Shown one piece after another: positions 1 through 9,005 of a stretch of DNA of 41,160 bases (position 1 is the first letter of the stretch; each line of letters begins with the position of its first letter). This DNA comes from an uncultured Flavobacteriaceae bacterium. Its GTDB lineage: Bacteria > Bacteroidota > Bacteroidia > Flavobacteriales > Flavobacteriaceae. A program made the translations under genes and the position numbers. Below the pieces are notes generated by a model, which was not told the origin of the DNA, searched no databases, and was given only the letters and a program-made list of their open reading frames with translations. The stretch covers positions 1 to 41,160 of the forward strand of contig CAMZLD010000120.1 of assembly GCA_947311635.1 (NCBI GenBank), given 5' to 3'.

Positions 1-500
1 CTAAAGAAGTATTAAAAAACGGTTATTTTCATACTGGTGATACAGGCGAATTTGACGCTGATGGATTTTTGAAAATTACAGGGCGAAAAAAAGAAATGTT
101 TAAAACATCTGGCGGAAAATACGTTGTTCCGCCACTATTAGAAGGAGAATTAAAACAATCACGTTTTATTGAACAAGTAATGGTTGTTGGTGAAGGCGAA
201 AAAATGCCAGCTGCTATTATTCAACCAAATTTTGATTTTTTAAGAGAATGGGCAAAACGGCACCAGATTGATTTTAATACTACTGCTGAATTAATTTCGA
301 ACCAAAAAGTAATAGAACGTATTCAAAAAGAAGTAGACCAATGTAATTCACATTTTGCAAAATGGGAAACCATAAAACGTTTTGAACTTACACCAGATCA
401 ATGGACTATTGATGGAGGGCATTTAACACCAACCATGAAAATGAAACGAAAAATAATCAAAGAAATTTATAAAGATTTATACAATAAAATCTATTGTTAA
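1..500 (+). CDS. Long-chain acyl-CoA synthetase / AMP-binding protein, C-terminal part (5' truncated by window edge)
   Basis: Frame is open from position 3 (KEVLKNGYFHTGDTGEFDADGFLKITGRKKEMFKTSGGKYV), the A8/A10-type motif of AMP-forming synthetases; the listed TTG start at 69 is internal. Confidence 0.9.
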   Translation, partial: KEVLKNGYFHTGDTGEFDADGFLKITGRKKEMFKTSGGKYVVPPLLEGELKQSRFIEQVMVVGEGEKMPAAIIQPNFDFLREWAKRHQIDFNTTAELISNQKVIERIQKEVDQCNSHFAKWETIKRFELTPDQWTIDGGHLTPTMKMKRKIIKEIYKDLYNKIYC

Positions 501-536
501 TTCTTATTTTTGTCTTTGTAATAGCCTTCAATTTTC

Positions 537-2243
537 ATGGAACATTTTATAGTATCAGCTCGTAAATATAGACCGCAAACATTTCAAGATGTTGTTGGCC
601 AGCAAGCTATAACCAATACTTTAGAAAATGCCATAAAAAACAACCATCTAGCACAAGCTTTATTATTTACTGGCCCTAGAGGTGTTGGCAAAACTACCTG
701 TGCACGTATTTTAGCAAAAAAAATTAATCAAGACGGACAAAAAGAAGTCGATGCTGACGAAGATTTTGCTTTTAATATTTTTGAATTAGATGCCGCATCT
801 AATAATAGTGTTGATGATATTAGAAACCTAACAGAGCAAGTACGCATTCCACCCCAAACTGGCCATTACAAAGTGTATATCATTGATGAGGTGCATATGT
901 TGAGTGCTGCAGCTTTTAATGCTTTTTTAAAAACATTAGAAGAACCGCCTGCACATGCCATTTTTATTTTGGCAACAACAGAAAAACATAAAATCATACC
1001 TACAATTCTATCACGTTGTCAGATTTTTGATTTTAAAAGAATTGGTGTTTTAGATATGAAAAATTATCTAAAAACCATTTCAGAAAAAGAAAACATTACA
1101 GCAGAAGATGATGCATTACACATCATTGCCCAGAAAGCAGATGGCGCATTAAGAGATGCACTTTCTATCTTTGACCGTGTAGTGAGTTTTTCTGGTAACA
1201 AACTCACAAGAAAAGCAGTAGCCGAAAACTTAAACGTTTTAGATTACGATACGTACTTTGAAATGACCGACTTATTATTAGAAAATAAAATACCAGAAGC
1301 CTTAACGCATTTTGATACTATTCTTAGTAAAGGTTTTGAAGGTCATCATTTTATTAATGGCATTGCTTCTCATTTTAGAAATTTATTGGTCGCTAAAGAT
1401 AAAGCAACTATTGCCCTACTTGAAGTTGGTGATGCTGCAAAAAAGAAATACTTACAACAATCAGAAAAAGCCAGCCTTACATTTTTAATAAAAGCTATAG
1501 AAAAAGCAAACGATTGTGATTTGCAGTATAAAGTAAGTAGAAACCAACGCTTGCTTGTAGAATTAACACTTATGCAGATTGCCTCTATCACTTTTGATGG
1601 AGAAAAAAAAAAGCATAAACGCTTTATAATACCAGCTTCTTACTTTATTAGTAACATTATAAAAAATACACTTGTAACTGAAAAAATTGATCGCGTAATT
1701 TCTACTCCAAAATCAACAACTTCAATCCCAGAAATACAACTTCCGAAGCGAAAAAAAATAGCAAGTCCATCATTTCAAAGCTCTGAAAAAAGAAAAGGAT
1801 CTGCATTATCCTTAAAAAGTATTCACGCAAAAAAGGAAACTAAAAAACAACAAATTGAAGAAGATTACAGTCAGCATCCTCGCACACCATTTTCTGAAGA
1901 AAGCTTACAAAAATTCTGGAAAGATTACGCAGATAAAATGGAATTAAAAGGTGAAAAAATTATTGCATCAATTTTAAATGCAACACTTCCTACACTTGAA
2001 AATAACGTTATTCAGTACACGCTACCAAATACATTAATGAAAGCTGATTTAGAACGGAATAAAAACAAACTCATTGGGTTTCTTAGAGAAAAATTAAATA
2101 ATTATGGCATATCACTCAATGTACTCGTTAATGAAGAAGCAAGAAAAAAATATGCATATACACCACAAGAGAAATATGAAAAAATGAAGGCGAAAAACCC
2201 AAATCTTGCTTTGCTTCGTAAAACTTTTGACTTAGACTTATAA
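537..2243 (+). CDS. dnaX: DNA polymerase III subunit gamma/tau
   Basis: SARKYRPQTFQDVVGQ, Walker A GPRGVGKTTCARI, IDEVHMLS, LKTLEEPPAHAIFILATTE, TILSRCQIFDF. Confidence 0.95.
   Translation: MEHFIVSARKYRPQTFQDVVGQQAITNTLENAIKNNHLAQALLFTGPRGVGKTTCARILAKKINQDGQKEVDADEDFAFNIFELDAASNNSVDDIRNLTEQVRIPPQTGHYKVYIIDEVHMLSAAAFNAFLKTLEEPPAHAIFILATTEKHKIIPTILSRCQIFDFKRIGVLDMKNYLKTISEKENITAEDDALHIIAQKADGALRDALSIFDRVVSFSGNKLTRKAVAENLNVLDYDTYFEMTDLLLENKIPEALTHFDTILSKGFEGHHFINGIASHFRNLLVAKDKATIALLEVGDAAKKKYLQQSEKASLTFLIKAIEKANDCDLQYKVSRNQRLLVELTLMQIASITFDGEKKKHKRFIIPASYFISNIIKNTLVTEKIDRVISTPKSTTSIPEIQLPKRKKIASPSFQSSEKRKGSALSLKSIHAKKETKKQQIEEDYSQHPRTPFSEESLQKFWKDYADKMELKGEKIIASILNATLPTLENNVIQYTLPNTLMKADLERNKNKLIGFLREKLNNYGISLNVLVNEEARKKYAYTPQEKYEKMKAKNPNLALLRKTFDLDL
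1602..1618 (+). other. Candidate slippage/frameshift site in dnaX (G-A10-G then -1 frame stop TAA)
   Basis: gAAAAAAAAAAgcaTAA; zero frame GAA AAA AAA AAG CAT, -1 frame AAA GCA TAA. Placed just after the RLLVELTLMQIAS end of domain III. Confidence 0.5.
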
Positions 2244-2245
2244 TT

Positions 2246-2827
2246 ATGTTAGGACTCAAATTACCTACCGATCCACGCTGGGCAAACATTGCCGAAAAGC
2301 ATATAGAAGAAATACTCATTGACCATGCACACTGCGAATTGAAAGCTGCTGCTACTGCAAATTCTTTAATTATGAGTTTTCCAGAATACCCAGAATTAGT
2401 AACTGAAATGGTGGCACTTGCCAAAGAAGAAATGGGACATTTTAGCTTGGTACACAAACGATTACTAGAAAAAAACATAACATTAGGTAGAGATCGTAAA
2501 GATGTGTATGTGCATAAATTACTTTCATTTTTTCCGAAAGGAGGCAGTAGAACCACCCAACTGGTACATAGATTATTGTACGCTGCACTCATAGAAGCCA
2601 GAAGTTGTGAACGGTTTCGACTTTTATCAGAACAGTTAAAAGACAAAGAGTTAGCTGCTTTTTATGAAAAATTATTGGTTTCAGAAGCTAATCATTACAC
2701 CCTGTTTTTAGGCTTTGCGCGTAAGTATGGCGACAAAAAAATAGTAGATACTAAATGGCAAGAACTGCTTAAATTTGAAGCGGAAATTATGAAAAATCTA
2801 AACAATAAATCATTTATACATGGATGA
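2246..2827 (+). CDS. miaE: tRNA-(ms2io6A)-hydroxylase, MiaE-like diiron protein
   Basis: HAHCELKAAATANSLI, EEMGHFSLVHKRL, EARSCERF, EANHYTLF: diiron ligand pattern and MiaE-like length. Confidence 0.85.
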   Translation: MLGLKLPTDPRWANIAEKHIEEILIDHAHCELKAAATANSLIMSFPEYPELVTEMVALAKEEMGHFSLVHKRLLEKNITLGRDRKDVYVHKLLSFFPKGGSRTTQLVHRLLYAALIEARSCERFRLLSEQLKDKELAAFYEKLLVSEANHYTLFLGFARKYGDKKIVDTKWQELLKFEAEIMKNLNNKSFIHG

Positions 2828-2902
2828 ATTTTCCTTTTCATATACTATTTAACAAATTAAATAGTTTATATACTAAACTTAAGCCCCATAAAGCTAATTA
2901 TT

Positions 2903-3790
2903 ATGAAAAAACTAATTTTAACCCTAACAGTTGTTTTATTAGTGACCTCTTGTGTTTCTAAAAAGAAATACGTTGCACTAGAACAGCAATTAACAGACAC
3001 CAAAGGTAGTCTCCAAAAAACAACACTTGCTAAAGAAGAATTAGAAGCCAAAATGGCAAAAATTCAACAGCGCGTAGAAAATTACAATAACAAAATCAAC
3101 TCTTTACGAAATGTAAATGCTAGTTTAGAAAGCACAAACTCTGGATTACAAAGAGAAAACGATATTAAACTAGATATGGTTGGCAATGTTGCAGTGATGT
3201 CTAAAGCAATGAAACGTAGAATGAATGAAACTTTAGCAAAAGTGCATCCTTCTGTTTTAGCACAAGCTAAAGACTTAAAAGATTCTTTAAACATTGCAAT
3301 GTCTTACAATTTAAAAAGAAATATAGATACTTCTGATCTAGAAAACTATGATGATATTAATATCAATATTGACCAAACAGTTGTCATGATTTCTATTTCT
3401 GATAAATTACTTTTTAACACCGCTAGTTATAAAGTAAATAGAAAAGCTTATAAATTATTAGGCAAACTTGCAGAAATAATGAAATCAGAACCAAGTATGG
3501 ACGTAATGGTAGAAGGACATACAGATGCCCGTTCTATACACAATGCAGTTGTACAAGACAACTGGGATTTAAGTGTCAAAAGAGCCACTTCTATTGTGCG
3601 TTTGTTAGAAACAAAATTTAATGTGCCCGCAAACAGATTAATTGCATCTGGTAGAGGAAGTTCTATGCCTTTAGTAGGCAATTCCACTAGAGAAGACAGA
3701 GCCAGAAACCGTAGAACGCGTATTATTATTTTACCAAACTTAGATAAGTTTTTCGGATTGCTTGCCCAAGATGGCACCTACAAACCCTAA
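2903..3790 (+). CDS. OmpA-family lipoprotein
   Basis: Lipobox LVTSC, coiled-coil region, C-terminal OmpA motif VEGHTDAR...NWDLSVKRATSIVRLL...RIIASGRGSS-like, NRRTRIIILP. Confidence 0.9.
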   Translation: MKKLILTLTVVLLVTSCVSKKKYVALEQQLTDTKGSLQKTTLAKEELEAKMAKIQQRVENYNNKINSLRNVNASLESTNSGLQRENDIKLDMVGNVAVMSKAMKRRMNETLAKVHPSVLAQAKDLKDSLNIAMSYNLKRNIDTSDLENYDDININIDQTVVMISISDKLLFNTASYKVNRKAYKLLGKLAEIMKSEPSMDVMVEGHTDARSIHNAVVQDNWDLSVKRATSIVRLLETKFNVPANRLIASGRGSSMPLVGNSTREDRARNRRTRIIILPNLDKFFGLLAQDGTYKP

Positions 3791-3808
3791 AAATTTATTA
3801 TAAACCTC

Positions 3809-3846
3809 TAAAAGCGTTATTTTTACTAAATAGCGCTTTTTTTATT
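3809..3846 (+). terminator. Rho-independent terminator after OmpA lipoprotein gene
   Basis: AAAAGCG..TATTTTTACTAAATAGCGCTTTTTTT hairpin plus T-run. Confidence 0.7.
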
Positions 3847-3914
3847 TAAATCATCTTCTAAAATTAAAAACCATATAATTTTAATAGCCAGCAAGTTTCT
3901 TGTATTTTTGCTTT

Positions 3915-5294
3915 ATGATAAATAACGACACCATCATTGCTTTAGCAACACCTTCTGGTGTTGGTGCCATAGCAATCATTCGCCTGTCTGGTAAAAATGC
4001 TATTTCTATTTGTGCGCCTTTGTTTAAATCTATAAATGGTAAAGATTTAAACAAGCAAAAAAGTCACACATTACATTTAGGACATATCATAGAAAAATCA
4101 AAAGTTTATGATCAAGTACTGGTAAGTGTATTTAAAAACCCACACTCTTATACAGGTGAAAATGTCATTGAAATTTCTTGTCATGGCTCTACCTTTATAC
4201 AGCAAGAAATTATACAATTATTTTTAAAAAAAGGCTGTAGAATGGCAAACAATGGCGAGTTTACCATGCGTGCTTTTTTAAACGGAAAAATGGACTTAAG
4301 TCAAGCTGAGGCAGTAGCCGATTTAATTGCTTCTAATTCTGAAGCTTCGCATCAAATGGCCATACAACAAATGCGTGGTGGCATTGCAAATGAATTAACA
4401 GCTTTACGACAGCAACTATTAGAGTTTGCTTCTTTAATTGAATTAGAACTAGATTTTGCAGGTGAAGATGTTGCCTTTGCTGATAGAACTAAATTTACTA
4501 CATTAGTAGCTCAAATTATTACTATTTTAAAACGTTTAATAGATTCTTTTGCTTACGGAAATGCAATGAAAAATGGAATTCCAGTAGCAATCATTGGCCA
4601 ACCAAATGTTGGAAAATCTACGTTGTTAAATACGCTTTTAAATGAGGAACGTGCCATTGTTTCTGAAATAGCGGGGACTACAAGAGATACCATAGAAGAC
4701 GAAGTCATTATTGAAGGTGTTGCGTTTCGATTTATTGATACTGCAGGACTAAGAGAGACGAAAGACATTGTTGAAAATATTGGCATTCAAAAAGCTTACG
4801 AAAAGGCAGAAAAAGCACAATTAATTTTGTTTTTAAGTGACTTAAAAACAATGGAAGACATTCAATCAAAAATTGAAGAATTAACTAAAAAATACCCTAA
4901 TAAGCGTATTATAACAATTCTCAACAAGGTAGATTTATTATCAAACACTACAATAACAAAACTCAAAACTCAAATTCCGAATCTTGTTTTTCTTTCAGCA
5001 AAAGAAAAAACAGGTATTGATGCCTTAAAAAAGCAACTAACTTCATTGGTAAATAAAGGAGCACTTAGTGCAAATGAAACTATTGTGAGTAATTCTCGCC
5101 ATTTTGAAGCTTTAAATAATGCACTAGAAAGTATTACTGCTGTGCAAGATGGTATACAAGCCAATATTCCTTCAGATCTATTTGCTATCGATATTCGAGA
5201 ATGCTTACGCCACCTTGGATCTATTACAGGGGAATTTGATGTAGATAAAGATATTTTAGGCACCATCTTTTCGAGTTTTTGTATCGGAAAGTAA
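3915..5294 (+). CDS. mnmE: tRNA uridine-5-carboxymethylaminomethyl modification GTPase MnmE
   Basis: TPSGVGAIAIIRLSG, GQPNVGKSTLLN, GTTRDTIED, DTAGLRET, C-terminal FCIGK. Start placed at 3915 (MINNDTI) because a TATTTTTG promoter element ends at 3910. Confidence 0.95.
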   Translation: MINNDTIIALATPSGVGAIAIIRLSGKNAISICAPLFKSINGKDLNKQKSHTLHLGHIIEKSKVYDQVLVSVFKNPHSYTGENVIEISCHGSTFIQQEIIQLFLKKGCRMANNGEFTMRAFLNGKMDLSQAEAVADLIASNSEASHQMAIQQMRGGIANELTALRQQLLEFASLIELELDFAGEDVAFADRTKFTTLVAQIITILKRLIDSFAYGNAMKNGIPVAIIGQPNVGKSTLLNTLLNEERAIVSEIAGTTRDTIEDEVIIEGVAFRFIDTAGLRETKDIVENIGIQKAYEKAEKAQLILFLSDLKTMEDIQSKIEELTKKYPNKRIITILNKVDLLSNTTITKLKTQIPNLVFLSAKEKTGIDALKKQLTSLVNKGALSANETIVSNSRHFEALNNALESITAVQDGIQANIPSDLFAIDIRECLRHLGSITGEFDVDKDILGTIFSSFCIGK

Positions 5295-5324
5295 GTTTAT
5301 TTTTAAACCTCAAATACCCTAACA

Positions 5325-6452
5325 TCATTTGAAAATAGCTTTCAAAGCAGACACTACGTAATCTACTTCTTCTTTGGTGTTAAAATGACTAAAAGAAAAT
5401 CGAATGGCTGGTTTTTCTTGCTCTTGTAAAGGCAATATGGTTTGTAATACGTGAGAACCTGCACTACTACCACTTTGACAAGCACTTCCGCTAGAACAAG
5501 CAATCCCTTTTAAATCTAACTGAAAAGGTAATAAATCGGACTTCTCATTAAAACGAACACTTAAAATATTGTAACTAGCACCTTCAAACGTACCATTTAT
5601 TTTAACAGATTCAAAAGTACTTTGCAATTGATCAATCATATATTTTTTTAAACCAAATACATGTTGTTTATCTTTCTCTAAATGGGCATATGCCAAATCT
5701 AAAGCAGCCGCCATACCAAATATAGCATGTACATTTTCTGTACCAGCTCTAGCTCCCTTTTCTTGTGAACCACCAAAAATTAAAGGTTCAATTCCGAAGC
5801 CTTTTTTAAAATAAGCAAAACCAACACCTTTTGGACCATGAAATTTATGAGCGCTTGCTACAATAAAATCTATGGGTGTTTTTTGTAAATCAATAGCATA
5901 ATGACCTATACCTTGCACTGTATCTGAGTGAAACAATGCATCGAATTTTTCACATAATGCACTAACTTTATCACAGTCTAATAATGTGCCTATTTCATTA
6001 TTGGCATACATTAAACTAACCAAAGTCTTTCCAGATGCGTTATGTAATAAAGTTTCTAAATGCTTGTAATCAATAAACCCTTTAGTATCAACATCGACAA
6101 TAAGAACATCGATTTGATATGTTTTATATAATTTTTCAATTGAATGTAACACAGCATGATGCTCAATACGTGATGTAATAATTGTTTTAACATTTAAATT
6201 ACAAACTGCATTATGCAAAATAAGATTGTTTGCTTCACTTGCGCCGGCAGTAAAAATAATTTCTGAAGACGAAACATTTAAATGCTTTGCAATGCTTTTA
6301 CGTGCGGTTTCTACCAATGACTTTGCCGCTCTACCAAAGGCATGCGTAGAAGAAGGATTACCGCAGGTTTCTTGCATGCTCTTTACCATACTTACTATCA
6401 CTTCTGGATGCATTGGTGTTGTAGCTGCATTGTCAAAATATACTTTTTTCAT
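5325..6452 (-). CDS. Cysteine desulfurase (NifS/IscS family)
   Basis: YFDNAATTPMHPEV, GNPSSTHAFGR, SAHKFHGPKGVGF, CSSGSACQSG. Confidence 0.93.
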   Translation of the reverse strand: MKKVYFDNAATTPMHPEVIVSMVKSMQETCGNPSSTHAFGRAAKSLVETARKSIAKHLNVSSSEIIFTAGASEANNLILHNAVCNLNVKTIITSRIEHHAVLHSIEKLYKTYQIDVLIVDVDTKGFIDYKHLETLLHNASGKTLVSLMYANNEIGTLLDCDKVSALCEKFDALFHSDTVQGIGHYAIDLQKTPIDFIVASAHKFHGPKGVGFAYFKKGFGIEPLIFGGSQEKGARAGTENVHAIFGMAAALDLAYAHLEKDKQHVFGLKKYMIDQLQSTFESVKINGTFEGASYNILSVRFNEKSDLLPFQLDLKGIACSSGSACQSGSSAGSHVLQTILPLQEQEKPAIRFSFSHFNTKEEVDYVVSALKAIFK

Positions 6453-6537
6453 TTTTACTAAAGGTTCTAAAACAAAAGTAGCTTTATTTTAGGAAAACTT
6501 TTTGCTTTTACTTCTAAAAAAAAAGTATTTTTGTTAA

Positions 6538-7044
6538 ATGAAAAATATTTTTACTGCTTTAATAATGCTAGCTCTTATAAGCAGCTGTGATGATGGAAAT
6601 TTTGAAGTTCCTTCTTTTGAATTTGAAACTACTGTAAACCATTGTGGTGAGTATGTGCTTTATAAATTAAGTACTAGTAAAACAGAAACTTTGATACTTT
6701 CTTTAACAGCTTCTAGCATTCGAAATACAGTTACAACAACACCTATAGAGGTTAACATTAGTGCTGCAAATGTTAATTACCGTACCTTTTCTGGTGCTTT
6801 AAATGCAAGCACATACTTTTGCGCTGCTGTACCTCCTACTTTGCCTGCTGTTACTAGAAATTGGATCGCTTTATCTGGAAATCAAAATAAAATTATTATT
6901 GAAACTACAGCAGTATTAGATGCTGCAAACACACTTGTTGGCTACAAACACAGTATTGTACTTAAAAATTTGGTACTAGAAAGCAATGGAGAATCTATTA
7001 CGTATGAAACATACGATTTTGGTTCTTTTGAAACTGCTATTTAG
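6538..7044 (+). CDS. Hypothetical lipoprotein
   Basis: Signal/lipobox MKNIFTALIMLALISSCDDG; Bacteroidetes -7 element TATTTTTG at 6526-6533. Confidence 0.75.
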   Translation: MKNIFTALIMLALISSCDDGNFEVPSFEFETTVNHCGEYVLYKLSTSKTETLILSLTASSIRNTVTTTPIEVNISAANVNYRTFSGALNASTYFCAAVPPTLPAVTRNWIALSGNQNKIIIETTAVLDAANTLVGYKHSIVLKNLVLESNGESITYETYDFGSFETAI

Positions 7045-7589
7045 TTGTTTTTATTCTGAAAAATATAAACTTCTGTAGCTCCTTTACCGTATTTTTGATA
7101 CGAAGCATCATACATTTTTACAGGATAATTTTTAAACAAATTATACAATTCTTTTTTTAAAACACCATCGCCAACGCCGTGTATAAAAACAATTTTTTGA
7201 TACCGCTTTTTAATTGCGAATAATAATTTTTGCTCTGCAACTTGAAGCTGAATAGAAAGCATTTCAAAATTTGACATCCCTTTATTACTTTTCGTTAAAT
7301 GGTGAATATGCAAATCTACCTCTAAGGCTAACTGCTTATTTTTATCTTTAATAAATTTTGGTTTATTATCTTTAGGAAGCACATCTTTATCTAAAAAAAT
7401 ACGATTTATCTTCTGAAGCTTCACATCAATTGCTGCTTGTGTTTTTACCAATTCTTTACGTCCATATAAAAACTCAAACCCATCTTTTGTTTGAAATGTA
7501 ATCTGTTCTCCTTTAATAGAAATTACAACACCAATTAGCGTGTCTTCTATGACAGAAACAGTATCTCCGATTTGAATTTTTTTATTCAT
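7041..7589 (-). CDS. Smr/MutS family protein
   Basis: C-terminal Smr-domain features: EVDLHIHHL, KIVFIHGVGDGVLKKEL, GKGATEVYI. Confidence 0.8.
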   Translation of the reverse strand: MNKKIQIGDTVSVIEDTLIGVVISIKGEQITFQTKDGFEFLYGRKELVKTQAAIDVKLQKINRIFLDKDVLPKDNKPKFIKDKNKQLALEVDLHIHHLTKSNKGMSNFEMLSIQLQVAEQKLLFAIKKRYQKIVFIHGVGDGVLKKELYNLFKNYPVKMYDASYQKYGKGATEVYIFQNKNN

Positions 7590-7629
7590 TTTTTTAGCTA
7601 CTTTTACAAAAGTAAATCGCTTTTTTAAA

Positions 7630-8238
7630 ATGGAAGATATAAATCCACTATTTTTTTTTGAAACTGTTTTAACTTCCGAAGCTATTTCAGAAGAACGAAA
7701 AAAACTACTTCAAAAAATAGCACAGCATATTGTTGCAAATAAAATTGAAAATATCAATTTTATTTGTACACATAATTCAAGAAGAAGCCAACTAGCACAA
7801 ATTTGGGCGCATGTTGCCATTGAATATTACACTATTAAAAACTTAGCTATTTTTTCTAGCGGAACTGAAACTACAGCTTTTCATAAAAATACTATCAAAG
7901 CTTTACAAAGTGCAGGTTTTAGTTTTAAAATCATTACATTTTCTCATAAAAACCCAATCTATGCCATTTTTTATAATAGTAAAGATAATCCAATAATTGG
8001 TTTTTCTAAAACCTTTAAAGATCGTAGTATTTTAAAACCATTTGTTGCTATTACTACTTGTGGTAATGCAGAAGAAAATTGTCCGTTTATACCAGAAGCT
8101 AAAGCTCGTTTTCATCTGCCTTATCTAGATCCAAAGCAATTTGATGGTTTAGAAAATACAGAAAATGAGTATCAAAAAACAAGTACAACAATTGCTTGTG
8201 AAATGGCTTATTTGTTTTCTAAGGTTGCTGATTTGTAA
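7630..8238 (+). CDS. Low-molecular-weight protein-tyrosine phosphatase / arsenate reductase-like protein
   Basis: CX5RS loop ICTHNSRRSQLAQ; TTCGNAEENCP. Confidence 0.8.
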   Translation: MEDINPLFFFETVLTSEAISEERKKLLQKIAQHIVANKIENINFICTHNSRRSQLAQIWAHVAIEYYTIKNLAIFSSGTETTAFHKNTIKALQSAGFSFKIITFSHKNPIYAIFYNSKDNPIIGFSKTFKDRSILKPFVAITTCGNAEENCPFIPEAKARFHLPYLDPKQFDGLENTENEYQKTSTTIACEMAYLFSKVADL

Positions 8239-9005
8239 GGTAAACTATTTAAAATGTGTTGTAGTACTTCTGCCCTTGCAGCTGTTTTTTTATTGGCACG
8301 AATCACTTTAAAAGGTATTGCCGTTGCTTTGTTAGAAAGTTTAAACATTTTCTTTTTATAGGTTGTATATGCATCCCATAATTCTTGAGCATGTTCATCT
8401 ACTTTGGTCATTTTCCATTGCTTTAATGGGTTGTTTTTTATTTCTTCAAAGCGTTTGGCTTGCTCATTTTTAGAAATGGACATGTAAATTTTTATAAGTC
8501 GTATACCAGATTCTGTAATCATTTTTTCAAAATTATTTACTTGCTTCATAAAAATTTTGTAATCTTTTTCGGTACAAAAACCATTAACGGGTTCTACAAC
8601 GGCTCTATTATACCAGCTTCTGTCAAAAAATACAAGTTCTCCAGCCTTCGGAAATTTATTTACATAACGCTGAAAATACCATTGCGTTTGTTGATCTTCA
8701 TTTGGTTTTGGCAAGGCTACAATACGTAATTGTCTCGGATTAAGTTTTTCTGTTACTCTACGAATGGCACCACCTTTTCCTGCGGCATCTCTTCCTTCAA
8801 AAATAATAATTACACGCTCATTATTTTCAACAACCCATTGCTGCATCTTAAGTAACTCTACTTGTAATTTTTTAAGATTTGCTTCGTAATTAACGTACCT
8901 AATGGCTCTTTCTGGGTTGTAAATTGATCTTGAAAGCAATGCAATCAAACCTTTTTTTGAATTTAATTTAGCGACATTCTCTGGTGTAAATAAGTTTTCT
9001 TCCAT
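8208..9005 (-). CDS. Polyphosphate kinase 2 family protein
   Basis: FEGRDAAGKGGAIRRV, NPRQLRIVALPKP, WYFQRYVNKFP, FDRSWYNRAVVEPV. Confidence 0.9.
   Translation of the reverse strand: MEENLFTPENVAKLNSKKGLIALLSRSIYNPERAIRYVNYEANLKKLQVELLKMQQWVVENNERVIIIFEGRDAAGKGGAIRRVTEKLNPRQLRIVALPKPNEDQQTQWYFQRYVNKFPKAGELVFFDRSWYNRAVVEPVNGFCTEKDYKIFMKQVNNFEKMITESGIRLIKIYMSISKNEQAKRFEEIKNNPLKQWKMTKVDEHAQELWDAYTTYKKKMFKLSNKATAIPFKVIRANKKTAARAEVLQHILNSLPYKSATLENK

Noticed and set aside
2128-2646. 172-aa - strand ORF overlapping dnaX end and miaE
   Set aside because: Antisense to two well-supported CDSs; Ser/Leu/Cys-rich shadow composition.
2843-2866. ATACTATTTAA-CAAA-TTAAATAGTTTAT inverted repeat after miaE
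   Set aside because: Very AT-rich with no GC in the stem closure and no clear T-run; expected by chance at this composition.
3448-3777. 109-aa - strand ORF opposite the OmpA domain
   Set aside because: Antisense shadow of a conserved domain.
7599-7614. TACTTTTACAAAAGTA near-palindrome between divergent Smr and phosphatase genes
   Set aside because: Explained as a Bacteroidetes -7 element (TACTTTTG on the minus strand) for the Smr gene; mirror half is likely coincidental.
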